Assembly (NCBI RefSeq): GCF_001418105.1
Contig: NZ_LIQI01000005.1
Coordinates: forward strand, 30,971 to 94,970
Length of the DNA stretch: 64,000 nucleotides
Direction of reading: 5' to 3'
From: Lacinutrix himadriensis
GTDB taxonomy: Bacteria; Bacteroidota; Bacteroidia; Flavobacteriales; Flavobacteriaceae
This document shows, in pieces, positions 43,445-51,664 of this stretch; position 1 is the stretch's first letter, and each line of letters begins with the position of its first letter. The notes beneath the pieces were generated by a model. It did not search any database, was not told the DNA's origin, and saw only the letters and a program-made list of their open reading frames with translations. The position numbers and the translations under genes were made by a program.

Positions 43445-44482
43445 ATGAAAAAAATGATTTTAAGCTTTGCAGCCCTAGCATTGCTATTTACATCTTGTAA
43501 TGAAGACCAAAATTCTATTAACAATAGTGACCAATCAAAAGTAGACATGAGTGATTTTTACGTCTATACAGATGCAGATCTAGATGAAGCAAAAAAAATA
43601 GCTTCCAATAGTAAATTAAAAACTTGCTATTCCATGGTAAACTTAAACAGGATGTTAAATGAAAATCCTGGTTTAGAGAAAAAAATGTATGATGTGGAAT
43701 ACCATACAAGATCCACTATTAATGCCAAAGGAAAACCTGTTAAAGGTGGTGGAAGTACAGACCCAGTTCCAGATGATTTAGGTGTAATTAGCATCCCTGT
43801 TAATGTACATGTAGTATATAGTAACTCACAAGAAAACATAAGCGATAATCAAATAAATGCGCAAATGAATGTGCTAAATGATGATTTTAGAGCGTCTAAT
43901 AATGATATTAACCAAGTTCCTAGTGAATTTAGCGGTTTAGTAGCAGATAGTGAAATAAACTTTACTTTAGCAAATACTTTTAGACATTCTAATGCTACTG
44001 CAGCATGGAGTACTAATGATGCGGTAAAAGCTGCTTATCCTCCTGTTTCCCCTTCTACACATTTAAATATATGGGTTTGTAATATTAGTGGTGGTATATT
44101 AGGATATGCTCAATTTCCTGGTGGTCCATCTGCAACAGATGGAGTTGTAGTATTATACTCTAGTTTACCTGGTGGTTCTGCTGCTCCGTATAACGAAGGA
44201 AGAACTTTAACACATGAAGTTGGACACTATTTAAACTTACGTCATATTTGGGGAGATGGAAGATGTAACAGAGATGATTTTGTTACAGATACTCCTTCTT
44301 CAGACGGAGCTAACTATGGCTGTCCTTCTTACCCAACAGTAAACTGTCGTACAACAGACATGACAATGAACTATATGGATTATGTAGATGATTCTTGTAT
44401 GTATATGTTCTCTGATGGTCAAAAATCTAGAATGAGAACTATTTTTGAAGCTGGTGGTTCTAGAGAAAGTATGCTTAATTAG
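43445..44482 (+). CDS. M43-family (pappalysin-like) zinc metalloprotease lipoprotein
   Basis: A lipoprotein signal with LLFTSC is followed by a prodomain-like region (residues about 25-110) and a metzincin-type catalytic domain. This carries the zinc motif HEVGHYLNLRH (HExxHxxGxxH variant with Asn in place of Gly) and a Met-turn around TMNYMDY. Cysteines around RCNRDDF and NYGCPSYPTVNC probably form disulfides. M43 enzymes act outside the cell. No C-terminal secretion domain is evident, so it is probably retained as a surface or periplasmic lipoprotein. It lies between sufS and sufE but has its own terminator. Confidence 0.88.
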   Translation: MKKMILSFAALALLFTSCNEDQNSINNSDQSKVDMSDFYVYTDADLDEAKKIASNSKLKTCYSMVNLNRMLNENPGLEKKMYDVEYHTRSTINAKGKPVKGGGSTDPVPDDLGVISIPVNVHVVYSNSQENISDNQINAQMNVLNDDFRASNNDINQVPSEFSGLVADSEINFTLANTFRHSNATAAWSTNDAVKAAYPPVSPSTHLNIWVCNISGGILGYAQFPGGPSATDGVVVLYSSLPGGSAAPYNEGRTLTHEVGHYLNLRHIWGDGRCNRDDFVTDTPSSDGANYGCPSYPTVNCRTTDMTMNYMDYVDDSCMYMFSDGQKSRMRTIFEAGGSRESMLN

Positions 44483-44503
44483 AAAATAAATATCATAAAT
44501 ATT

Positions 44504-44531
44504 AAAAGACGCCAACTTTGGCGTCTTTTTT
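44504..44531 (+). terminator. Terminator of the M43 protease gene
   Basis: AAAAGACGCCA / TGGCGTCTTTT with a 4-base loop and T run. Confidence 0.9.
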
Positions 44532-44557
44532 GTATATTATATTTTAAATTTTAACAA

Positions 44558-45367
44558 ATGAAGATTATGAAATTTATCACTATACTTTTAACCGTTTTTG
44601 CATTAGAATCTTGCGGAAACACAAAAGCAGCTACAAATTTGCAAAACAATATAGAAGCAAAACAAACAGAGACACTTTCTGGAAAATATATGATTTCGTC
44701 ATTTATTGACAACACAGAATTACCTGATAATATCCATTTAAACTTTGATGCAACAACCAATAAAGTTTCAGGGTTTGCAGGCTGTAACAACTTCTCTGCA
44801 ACGTATTCTACCGAAGGAAACACTATAAAATTCGGCCCTTTAATGTCTACAAAAATGATGTGCAAACGCTTTATGGATGTAGAGCAAAACTTCTTAAAAA
44901 CACTTGAAAAAGTAACAGCTTTCTCTGTAGAGAACAATGTACTTACTTTAAAGAACAGTAAAGAAAATTTAGTTTTTGCAGCAAAAAATAATTCCTCAAA
45001 AATAGCACAAGGAGATGATTATTCTATTGAGTATATCTCGTCTACAAGAGGTAGTTTTTTAAAGATAGAGATTAAAAACGATAGTATTATTTCTCAAAAA
45101 CAAAGAGGAGCTGCACCAGAAGCACGAAAGTTTAGTCCATCAGAAACGACAGATATCTTTAACAAAGTAGCAGTTTTAAACTTAGAAGAATTAGAAAATC
45201 TGGAGTCCCCTTCAAAAGCACATCAATATGATGGCGCTGCAGCGGCAACACTAATAATTACTAAAAACGGTAAAACATATAGTACTAAAGCTTTTGATGC
45301 AGGAAAGCCAAATGCTAAAATTGAAGATCTAGTAAACACTATTTTTAGTCTGAGTGAAAAACAATAA
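44558..45367 (+). CDS. META domain lipoprotein (HslJ-like)
   Basis: A lipobox (LESC) is followed by a META domain (about residues 40-140: LNFDATTNKVSGFAGCNNFSATY ... KFGPLMSTKMMC ... ENNVLTL), as in HslJ. A second region of about 110 residues (YSIEYISSTRGSFLKIEIK ... AATLIITKNGKTYSTKAFDAG) has a separate beta-rich fold. The META domain is linked to envelope stability and stress in other bacteria. ATG 44558 and ATG 44567 are both possible. It is 52 bases before sufE and may be cotranscribed, although a -7 box lies between them. Confidence 0.83.
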   Translation: MKIMKFITILLTVFALESCGNTKAATNLQNNIEAKQTETLSGKYMISSFIDNTELPDNIHLNFDATTNKVSGFAGCNNFSATYSTEGNTIKFGPLMSTKMMCKRFMDVEQNFLKTLEKVTAFSVENNVLTLKNSKENLVFAAKNNSSKIAQGDDYSIEYISSTRGSFLKIEIKNDSIISQKQRGAAPEARKFSPSETTDIFNKVAVLNLEELENLESPSKAHQYDGAAAATLIITKNGKTYSTKAFDAGKPNAKIEDLVNTIFSLSEKQ

Positions 45368-45395
45368 TTATAATGCTGAAAATAATACTTAATTG

Positions 45396-45403
45396 TATTT
45401 TTG
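45396..45403 (+). promoter_or_regulatory. -7 box upstream of sufE
   Basis: TATTTTTG matches TAnnTTTG and ends 16 bases before the GTG start of sufE. Confidence 0.5.
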
Positions 45404-45419
45404 CATAAAATAAAATTAC

Positions 45420-45842
45420 GTGAATATTCAAGAAATACAAAACGAAATAATTGAGGAGTTCGCCATGTTTGAAGACTGGGAAGAACGCTATCAGTATATG
45501 ATAGATCTTGGGAAAGATTTACCCTTAATTAATGCCCAATATAAAACGGAAGATAACATCATTAAAGGTTGCCAAAGTAAAGTTTGGGTGCATGCAGAAT
45601 TAGAAGGTGACAAAATCGCTTTTACAGCAGATAGTGATGCCATAATTACAAAAGGAATTATAGCAATATTAATCCGTGTGTTTTCTAACCAGCATCCTAA
45701 GGACATATTAGAAGCAAATACTGATTTTATAGACCAAATCGGACTTAAAGAACATTTGTCTCCTACCAGAGCAAACGGTTTAGTAAGTATGATTAAACAA
45801 TTAAAACTGTATGCTATTGCATACCAAACACAACTACAATAA
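45420..45842 (+). CDS. sufE: SufE sulfur acceptor
   Basis: A 140-residue SufE with the sulfur-accepting cysteine C51 in IIKGCQSKVWV. It takes persulfide sulfur from SufS and delivers it to SufB. The start appears to be GTG at 45420, placing MNIQEIQNEI at the N-terminus, and no better ATG is available in frame. It follows the META lipoprotein and precedes sufT after a 114-base gap containing two hairpin repeats. Confidence 0.95.
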   Translation: MNIQEIQNEIIEEFAMFEDWEERYQYMIDLGKDLPLINAQYKTEDNIIKGCQSKVWVHAELEGDKIAFTADSDAIITKGIIAILIRVFSNQHPKDILEANTDFIDQIGLKEHLSPTRANGLVSMIKQLKLYAIAYQTQLQ

Positions 45843-45886
45843 GTAGGACCTCCTGTGCATACAGGAATGTGTTTTTATAAAAATAG

Positions 45887-45936
45887 ATTTCCGCTTTTGC
45901 GGAAATAAAAAATAAAGATTCCCATTTTTATGGGAA
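45887..45936. repeat. Two intergenic hairpins between sufE and sufT
   Basis: ATTTCCGC/GCGGAAAT (45887-45906) and TTCCCAT/ATGGGAA (45919-45936), each with a TTTT loop. The ATG at 45930 is part of the second hairpin, so it is unlikely to be the sufT start. Confidence 0.6.
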
Positions 45937-45956
45937 CCAAAAAAAATAAAATTTCG

Positions 45957-46280
45957 ATGAGCGAAACTATAGATACAGCAGCATTAGGAGAAAAAATTGT
46001 AACCGTTATTAAAACGATTTACGATCCAGAAATTCCTGTAGACATTTACGAATTAGGATTAATTTACGATGTTTTTGTTAATGAAGATTACGAAGTAAAA
46101 ATCTTAATGACCTTAACAACTCCAAACTGTCCTGTTGCAGAAACACTTCCGTTAGAAGTAGAAGAAAAAATTAAATCGATAAACGAGGTAAAAGACGCCG
46201 AAGTAGAAATCACTTTCGATCCACCTTGGAATCAAGACCTAATGAGTGAAGAAGCCAAGTTAGAGCTTGGAATGCTTTAA
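45957..46280 (+). CDS. sufT: SufT / MIP18-family (DUF59) Fe-S assembly factor
   Basis: A 107-residue DUF59 protein (KTIYDPEIPVDIYELGLIYDV, LTTPNCPVAETLP, VEITFDPPWNQDLMSEEAK), with the conserved Cys in TPNCP. SufT-type proteins assist maturation of Fe-S proteins. The start MSETIDTAAL at 45957 is chosen because the alternative ATG at 45930 falls inside a palindromic repeat. It closes the suf cluster and is followed 13 bases later by an ABC exporter that may be cotranscribed. Confidence 0.93.
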   Translation: MSETIDTAALGEKIVTVIKTIYDPEIPVDIYELGLIYDVFVNEDYEVKILMTLTTPNCPVAETLPLEVEEKIKSINEVKDAEVEITFDPPWNQDLMSEEAKLELGML

Positions 46281-46293
46281 TTAAAAAATATAA

Positions 46294-48129
46294 ATGGCTA
46301 GACAAGCACCTAAATCTCTTAAAGAGGCTAAAAAAACCAACTTAAGAAAATCTTTTAGCGCACTAGTTTTTATTCCTAGATTCTTTAAAGAGATTTGGAA
46401 AACCAACAAAAAGCTATTCTTATTATCTGCTTTTTGTAGAGGAATTGGCGCCGTATTACCAGTAGTCATACTTTGGGTTGGTAAAATAATTATTGATGAA
46501 ATAATTGTTCAAACCAAAGGAGATGCTTCCGATTTAACGCTACTTTGGACTTATGTTGCCATAGAATTTGGATTAATTATTCTTTCCGATTTAGTCAGCA
46601 GAGCCATTTCACTAACCGATAGTTTACTTGGTGATTCCTATTCTATAGATTCTTCCGTAAGAATCATTAAAAAAACAAATCAGATAAACATCAGTCTTTT
46701 AGAAGACTCGGAGTTTTATGATAAGTTAGAACGCGCAAGAACGCAAACTACAGGTCGTGTCGGATTGATGTCTAACGCGCTAGGCGAAGTACAAAGTTTA
46801 ATATCGATACTAACTTTGGTTGCCGGTTTAATTTATTTTGAACCCTATTTAATCATCCTTTTAGTATTAAGTATTATTCCATCGTTTATTAACGAAATTT
46901 GGTTTAGTCAACAACAATATTCTTTAGCTCGAGGTTGGACTGCAGAACGTAGAGAATTAGATTATTTACGATTTATTGGTGCAAATGATAAAACAGCTAA
47001 AGAAATTAAACTTTTTGGGCTAACCGATTTTGTAGTCGATCGTTTTAAAAACCTCTCCAATGAATATTATAATCTTAATAAAAAACTAGCGGTAAAACGT
47101 TCGGCATTAGGATTCTTATTTAATGTTTTAGGTACTTTAAGTTATTATGGTGCTTATGTATTTATCATTTATCGTGTGATTTCTGGAGTAATTACCTTAG
47201 GAGAATTAACCTTTTTATCTGGAGCATTTAACAGGCTTACCAGAAACTTGCAAGACTTCTTTTCGAAGTTTACACGTATTACAGAAAGCTCTCTATACCT
47301 AAAAGATTATTTCGATTTTTTAGATATATCTATTGCTCCTTCGCACAAAGAAGACATGCCACTTCCGGAAACGATACAGGAAGGATTTGAATTTAAAAAT
47401 GTGCATTTCGCATATCCAGGATCCGAAAACGAAATACTTAAAGGGATTAGTTTTAAAATGAAAGCTGGCGAAAAACTAGCATTCGTTGGTCAAAATGGTG
47501 CAGGAAAAACAACCCTTACCAAATTATTGCTTCGTTTTTACGAACCTACTTCGGGTGAAATATTATTAGACGGCATTAATATTAATAGATTTGACAAAGC
47601 AAAGTATCAAGAATATTTTGGTGTTATTTTTCAAGACTTTTTTAAATACGAATTTACCGTTAGAGAGAATATTGCCATTGGGGATATTAGCGAAATAGAC
47701 AATCAATCTAAAATTGAAAATGCAGCCGAACTTAGTTTAGCGAATGAAGTGGTGCAAGATTTAAAGTTTGGTTACGACCAACAACTTGGTAAACGTTTTG
47801 CAAAAGGGCAAGAGCTTTCTGGAGGACAATGGCAAAAAGTAGCATTAGCAAGAGCCTACATGAAAGATGCCAAAGTAATGATACTAGACGAACCAACCTC
47901 TGCCTTAGATGCTAAAGCAGAAAGCGAAGTGTTTGATCGTTTTATTGGTTTAACCCAATTTAAAACCAGTGTCATTATTTCGCATAGATTTAGCACCGTA
48001 AGGCAAGCAGATAGAATTTTGGTTCTAGAAGAAGGACGCGTTTTAGAAATGGGAACCCATGAAGAACTCATGAAAAACCAATCTTTGTATGCCGATTTAT
48101 TTACACTGCAAGCAGAAGGTTACCAATAA
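46294..48129 (+). CDS. ABC exporter half-transporter (membrane domain fused to ATPase)
   Basis: A 611-residue fusion with an N-terminal membrane domain (about residues 40-325, six helices) and a C-terminal ATPase: Walker A GQNGAGKTT (399-407), signature LSGGQWQKVALARA, Walker B VMILDEPTSALD and a switch His in ISHRFSTV. It would act as a homodimer in the cytoplasmic membrane exporting lipid, peptide or drug-like substrates; the substrate is unknown. It begins 13 bases after sufT, so it may ride on that transcript. Confidence 0.92.
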   Translation: MARQAPKSLKEAKKTNLRKSFSALVFIPRFFKEIWKTNKKLFLLSAFCRGIGAVLPVVILWVGKIIIDEIIVQTKGDASDLTLLWTYVAIEFGLIILSDLVSRAISLTDSLLGDSYSIDSSVRIIKKTNQINISLLEDSEFYDKLERARTQTTGRVGLMSNALGEVQSLISILTLVAGLIYFEPYLIILLVLSIIPSFINEIWFSQQQYSLARGWTAERRELDYLRFIGANDKTAKEIKLFGLTDFVVDRFKNLSNEYYNLNKKLAVKRSALGFLFNVLGTLSYYGAYVFIIYRVISGVITLGELTFLSGAFNRLTRNLQDFFSKFTRITESSLYLKDYFDFLDISIAPSHKEDMPLPETIQEGFEFKNVHFAYPGSENEILKGISFKMKAGEKLAFVGQNGAGKTTLTKLLLRFYEPTSGEILLDGININRFDKAKYQEYFGVIFQDFFKYEFTVRENIAIGDISEIDNQSKIENAAELSLANEVVQDLKFGYDQQLGKRFAKGQELSGGQWQKVALARAYMKDAKVMILDEPTSALDAKAESEVFDRFIGLTQFKTSVIISHRFSTVRQADRILVLEEGRVLEMGTHEELMKNQSLYADLFTLQAEGYQ

Positions 48130-48193
48130 GTTTTCGATACTAAATATAAAAAGGTTCTCTCGAACTAACATAAAACTAATAATTTAAAACACG

Positions 48194-48201
48194 TATCTTC
48201 G
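48194..48201 (+). promoter_or_regulatory. Possible -7 box of the DUF2480 gene
   Basis: TATCTTCG (one mismatch to TAnnTTTG) lies four bases before the ATG at 48206, the same spacing as at sufS and thiL. Confidence 0.35.
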
Positions 48202-48205
48202 TAAT

Positions 48206-48724
48206 ATGGCTGAAGAAATTATAAATCGCGTAGCAACTAGTAAACTTGTTGTTTTTGATCTTGAGGATTATTACCCGCAAGGCAGACGCGTACTTTTTGA
48301 TATTAAAGATTGGCTTTATGAAGGCTTCGTGCTTCGTGAAAAAGATTTTAGAGCACTTGTTAAAGAACACGATTGGTCGCAATACCAAGATGCTTTTGTA
48401 GCATTAACTTGTACCACAGATGCCATAGTACCAGATTGGGCCTATATGCTATTAAGTATTCAGTTAGAACCCTTTGCTAAAACTACTGTTTTAGGAAACT
48501 TAGAAACTTTAGAATCTTATCTATACCAAGAGATTATTAATAATTTAGATATTACTACCTATAAAGACAAACCGATCATTATAAAAGGTTGCTCTAAAAA
48601 ACCGGTGCCATCTAGCGCTTATATAATGATTACCAACAAATTAAAACCTGTTGCAAAAACGATTATGTTTGGTGAAGCATGCTCTTCTGTCCCGCTTTTT
48701 AAAAGCACTTCGTCGATAAAATAA
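48206..48724 (+). CDS. DUF2480 family protein
   Basis: A 172-residue cytoplasmic protein beginning MAEEIINRVATSKLVVFDLEDYYP, which I recognise as the Bacteroidota DUF2480 family. The conserved blocks YQDAFVALTCTTDAIVPDWAYML and IIKGCSKKPVP are present. No function is established. It stands alone between the ABC exporter and the DUF3078 gene. Confidence 0.87.
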   Translation: MAEEIINRVATSKLVVFDLEDYYPQGRRVLFDIKDWLYEGFVLREKDFRALVKEHDWSQYQDAFVALTCTTDAIVPDWAYMLLSIQLEPFAKTTVLGNLETLESYLYQEIINNLDITTYKDKPIIIKGCSKKPVPSSAYIMITNKLKPVAKTIMFGEACSSVPLFKSTSSIK

Positions 48725-48787
48725 TTCCTTTTATCTATTTTACAGGAATAAAAGAGATTAAGTGTAAATGTTTATACTCTTAATACA

Positions 48788-48795
48788 TATTTTTG
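48788..48795 (+). promoter_or_regulatory. -7 box upstream of the DUF3078 gene
   Basis: TATTTTTG, 28 bases before the ATG, matches TAnnTTTG. Confidence 0.5.
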
Positions 48796-48823
48796 CGCGT
48801 TCAAAAAACAAAAATTATACATA

Positions 48824-49774
48824 ATGAAAAAAATATTTTTATTAGCTGCATTATTTATTGGAGTAGCTTCAGTAAATGCACAAACGGAAGAAAACGCACA
48901 AACAAAAACAGAATTAGCAGCTCAAAAAGCAGAGAAGCAAGCAATTGCAGATGCTGCTCAAGCAGAAGCTAATGCTTTACAAGCACAAATTGATGCTTTA
49001 CCAGGATGGAGAAAAGGTGGTAATGTTTTAGTAACATTTAACCAATCTGCATTCAACAACGAATGGACTGGTGGAGGTATTGGTAATACTGCTGCTAACT
49101 TATTAATTAACTACGATGCAAACTTAGTAAAAGGAGATTATGTTTGGGATAACAAGTTAATTGTAGATTACGGAGTAAACAAAAACAAAGGAGCTGAAGA
49201 TTTCACAAAATCTAATGATAGAATAGAATTCAACTCTATTGGTGGTAAAAAAGCAACTGGTAACTGGTATTACTCTGCTTACTTTAACTTTAAAACACAA
49301 ATGGATAAAGGTTATTTATATACTGATAACGTTCGTGTTGCTACAACTTCACATTTCTTCTCTCCTGCTTATTTTCAAGCTGGTCCTGGCATGTTCTGGA
49401 AAAAATCGGATAACTTAAATGTTATGGTTTCTCCTGCTGCTGCTAAATTAATTTTAGTACATGATGAATTTGCTGGAAGTTTTGGTACTGAAGCTGGTGA
49501 CACTTCTCGTTTTGAGTTAGGCGCTGCTGTAAGAGGTTACTACAAATTAAACATAGCGAAAAACATTTCTATGGAAAACATCTTAGCGTTATATTCTAAC
49601 TATTTAGAAGATCCTCAAAATGTAGATATCGATTACACAATGAATCTTTCAATGTCAGTAAACAAATACATTTCTGCTAACTTAGTATTTCAAGCAATCT
49701 ATGATGATAATACAAACCCTAATGGTTTCCAAATTAGAGAAGCTTTTGGTGTAGGTTTTAACTACGGATTCTAA
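48824..49774 (+). CDS. DUF3078 outer-membrane protein
   Basis: A signal peptide (ends VNAQ) is followed by an Ala/Gln-rich helical stretch (residues about 22-58, probable coiled coil) and then a beta-rich domain beginning GWRKGGNVLVTFNQSAFNNEWTGGG, the DUF3078 signature. Alternating strands to the C-terminal aromatic residue suggest an outer-membrane barrel. Members are widespread and probably abundant in flavobacteria, but the function is unknown. It is monocistronic with its own promoter and a strong terminator. Confidence 0.88.
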   Translation: MKKIFLLAALFIGVASVNAQTEENAQTKTELAAQKAEKQAIADAAQAEANALQAQIDALPGWRKGGNVLVTFNQSAFNNEWTGGGIGNTAANLLINYDANLVKGDYVWDNKLIVDYGVNKNKGAEDFTKSNDRIEFNSIGGKKATGNWYYSAYFNFKTQMDKGYLYTDNVRVATTSHFFSPAYFQAGPGMFWKKSDNLNVMVSPAAAKLILVHDEFAGSFGTEAGDTSRFELGAAVRGYYKLNIAKNISMENILALYSNYLEDPQNVDIDYTMNLSMSVNKYISANLVFQAIYDDNTNPNGFQIREAFGVGFNYGF

Positions 49775-49801
49775 TTCTTAGAAAAAGAAAAAAAAAATAT
49801 T

Positions 49802-49832
49802 AAAAACGCGCTTCTATGAAGCGCGTTTTTTT
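49802..49832 (+). terminator. Terminator of the DUF3078 gene
   Basis: AACGCGCTTC / GAAGCGCGTT with a 3-base loop, A tract before and T7 after. Confidence 0.92.
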
Positions 49833-49898
49833 GTTTTAACATTAAAACTCGGAGGCTTTGTAGTAAAATAAACGAAGTGCATTTTTCTAATTGTTATG

Positions 49899-49925
49899 AG
49901 ATTTCTTGGCAAACTCGAAATGACA
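49899..49925. repeat. Intergenic palindrome (GAGATTTCT...CTCGAAATGACA type)
   Basis: A degenerate copy of the TTCGAGCTTGTCGAGAAATC family also seen at 52725 and 58894. Confidence 0.5.
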
Positions 49926-49949
49926 AAAAAACTAGCAAGAACCTTAGTT

Positions 49950-50082
49950 GATTAGCCCGCAATAAGGATTGCAACGGTTAGCTTTTGTAAAACTTCCATT
50001 TAAGGTTTTACAAAACTAGTAGTGTAAAGCCTGGTTGCTTTTGGTAGAATAACCAAAAGTAAATTGCCCAAACTACACTAAA
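49950..50082. other. Gene-free structured element of unknown function
   Basis: The 392 bases between the DUF3078 gene and hflX hold no ORF. This part is packed with perfect inverted repeats: GCAAT/ATTGC (49959-49972), TTTTGTAAAAC/GTTTTACAAAA (49983-49993 with 50005-50015), an 11-base stem with one G-U pair (50035-50045 with 50052-50062), and an outer TAGTGTA/TACACTA (50020-50026 with 50074-50080) enclosing it. It could be an ncRNA or a small non-autonomous mobile element. Confidence 0.55.
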
Positions 50083-50096
50083 GTTTCATTTGGCAA

Positions 50097-50133
50097 ACCA
50101 AAAAAAATCCCAAACGTAATGGTTCGGGATTTT
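50097..50133 (-). terminator. Terminator of hflX
   Basis: Stem AAAATCCC / GGGATTTT, with a T run on the minus strand, 34 bases after the hflX stop. Confidence 0.8.
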
Positions 50134-50141
50134 AAATTATG

Positions 50142-50163
50142 AGATTCCTGCCTGCGCAAGAAT
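50142..50163. repeat. Degenerate ATTCCTGC/GCAGGAAT-type palindrome
   Basis: ATTCCTGC and GCAAGAAT arms around a CTGC loop, a one-mismatch relative of the copy at 35791. Confidence 0.5.
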
Positions 50164-50166
50164 TTA

Positions 50167-51384
50167 TTACTCTTCTTCTTCGTTATAATCTGGATACAGA
50201 AAATGATTGTACGGAAAACGGGTTACGTGAATTTCACGAACTTCATCATAAATACGTTTTTTAAAGTCTTCTAAATTTTGCTTGTTTAAGGCAGAAATAA
50301 ATAAGGCATTATCCTTACCAACTCTGTGCATCCAAGTTTTTTTCCATTCTTCTAAAGAATAATGCTCTTCGGTACGTTCTACAATTAAATCGGTTTCATC
50401 ATAAGGTTCTGCTTCATAAGCATCAATCTTATTAAAAACCATAATCATTGGTTTGTCTGTACTATCGATTTCCCCTAGGATTTTATTTACAGATTCTATG
50501 TGTTCTTCAAAATTAGGATGCGAAATATCTACAACGTGTAGCAGCAAATCTGCTTCTCTTACTTCGTCTAGCGTACTTTTAAAACTTTCAACCAATTGGG
50601 TTGGCAGCTTACGTATAAATCCTACGGTATCGCTTAATAAAAATGGTAAATTCTGAATGACTACTTTACGTACGGTGGTATCTAGTGTTGCAAAGAGTTT
50701 GTTTTCGGCAAATACTTTACTTTTACTAACCACGTTCATTAAAGTCGATTTACCCACGTTGGTATACCCTACAAGCGCTACTCTTACCATTTGTCCGCGA
50801 TTACCTCGCTGTACTGACATTTGCTTGTCTATGGTCTTTATTTTAGCTTTAAGCAAGGTGATTCTTTCTCTTACAATACGTCTATCCGTTTCAATTTCTG
50901 TTTCTCCGGGTCCGCGCATTCCAATTCCACCTTTTTGTCTTTCGAGGTGTGTCCACATTCCTTTTAAACGTGGTAGTAAATATTCGCATTGCGCCAATTC
51001 TACTTGTGTTCTTGCGTAACTGGTTTGTGCTCTTTGTGCAAATATATCTAGAATAAGATTGGTTCTATCTAGTACTTTACATCCTAGTATTTTACTAATA
51101 TTTCGTTCTTGTGCAGAAGATAATTCGTCATCAAAAATAGCGGTTCCAACGTCGTTTTCTTCAATAAACCTACGAACATCTTCAATCTTCCCTGTACCAA
51201 TAAATGTTTTAGGATTTGGTGAATCTAGTTTTTGGGTAAAGCGCTTTAAAACTTCTCCTCCAGCAGTAAAGGTTAAAAACTCCAACTCGTCTAAATACTC
51301 TTTAGACTTGTCTTCGTTTTGACTTTTAGTTACTACTCCTATTAAAACTGCTTTTTCAAGGGCTATATCTTTCTTTTCTATCAT
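50167..51384 (-). CDS. hflX: GTPase HflX
   Basis: A 405-residue HflX with the N-terminal nucleotide-binding-like domain (KTFIGTGKIEDV) and glycine-rich linker (ERQKGGIGMRGPGETEIETDRR). The GTPase domain carries G1 GYTNVGKST, G3 DTVGF and G4 NKID. HflX splits stalled or stress-hibernating ribosomes in the cytoplasm. A TAACTTTG box lies upstream (51401-51408, minus strand). It is monocistronic with its own terminator. Confidence 0.96.
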   Translation of the reverse strand: MIEKKDIALEKAVLIGVVTKSQNEDKSKEYLDELEFLTFTAGGEVLKRFTQKLDSPNPKTFIGTGKIEDVRRFIEENDVGTAIFDDELSSAQERNISKILGCKVLDRTNLILDIFAQRAQTSYARTQVELAQCEYLLPRLKGMWTHLERQKGGIGMRGPGETEIETDRRIVRERITLLKAKIKTIDKQMSVQRGNRGQMVRVALVGYTNVGKSTLMNVVSKSKVFAENKLFATLDTTVRKVVIQNLPFLLSDTVGFIRKLPTQLVESFKSTLDEVREADLLLHVVDISHPNFEEHIESVNKILGEIDSTDKPMIMVFNKIDAYEAEPYDETDLIVERTEEHYSLEEWKKTWMHRVGKDNALFISALNKQNLEDFKKRIYDEVREIHVTRFPYNHFLYPDYNEEEE

Positions 51385-51575
51385 AAATTCAATTAAAACA
51401 CAAAGTTATACCATTTCTATTTGTAAATCACTATAAAATAAAATGATGATTTTTTTCTTTATACAAAATAGAGAAATAAAGCGTAGACTGCCCTATAGTT
51501 TCCTTTTATGTTGCAGTAAAAAGGGAAAAAAGCCGTTTTATTATGATTATTTGAAAGGAGATAGGATATTCGTAA

Positions 51576-51604
51576 TTGTAAGCAGTTAAATTTTTATATT
51601 TTTG
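51576..51604 (+). promoter_or_regulatory. Promoter of the first endonuclease/phosphatase-fold gene
   Basis: TTG (51576-51578), an 18-base spacer, then TATTTTTG (51597-51604). A TTG codon at 51602 in the same frame as the gene is part of this -7 box, so translation must start later, at ATG 51665. Confidence 0.65.
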
Positions 51605-51664
51605 AGGAAAGACAAAAGATTGCTTCGCAGTTTTAACAACACGTATCTAAAACCAATTATTTTA

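Noticed and set aside
51602..51664. TTG start extending the first endonuclease-fold protein by 21 residues
   Set aside because: The TTG is part of the promoter -7 box (51597-51604), so it would not be translated.
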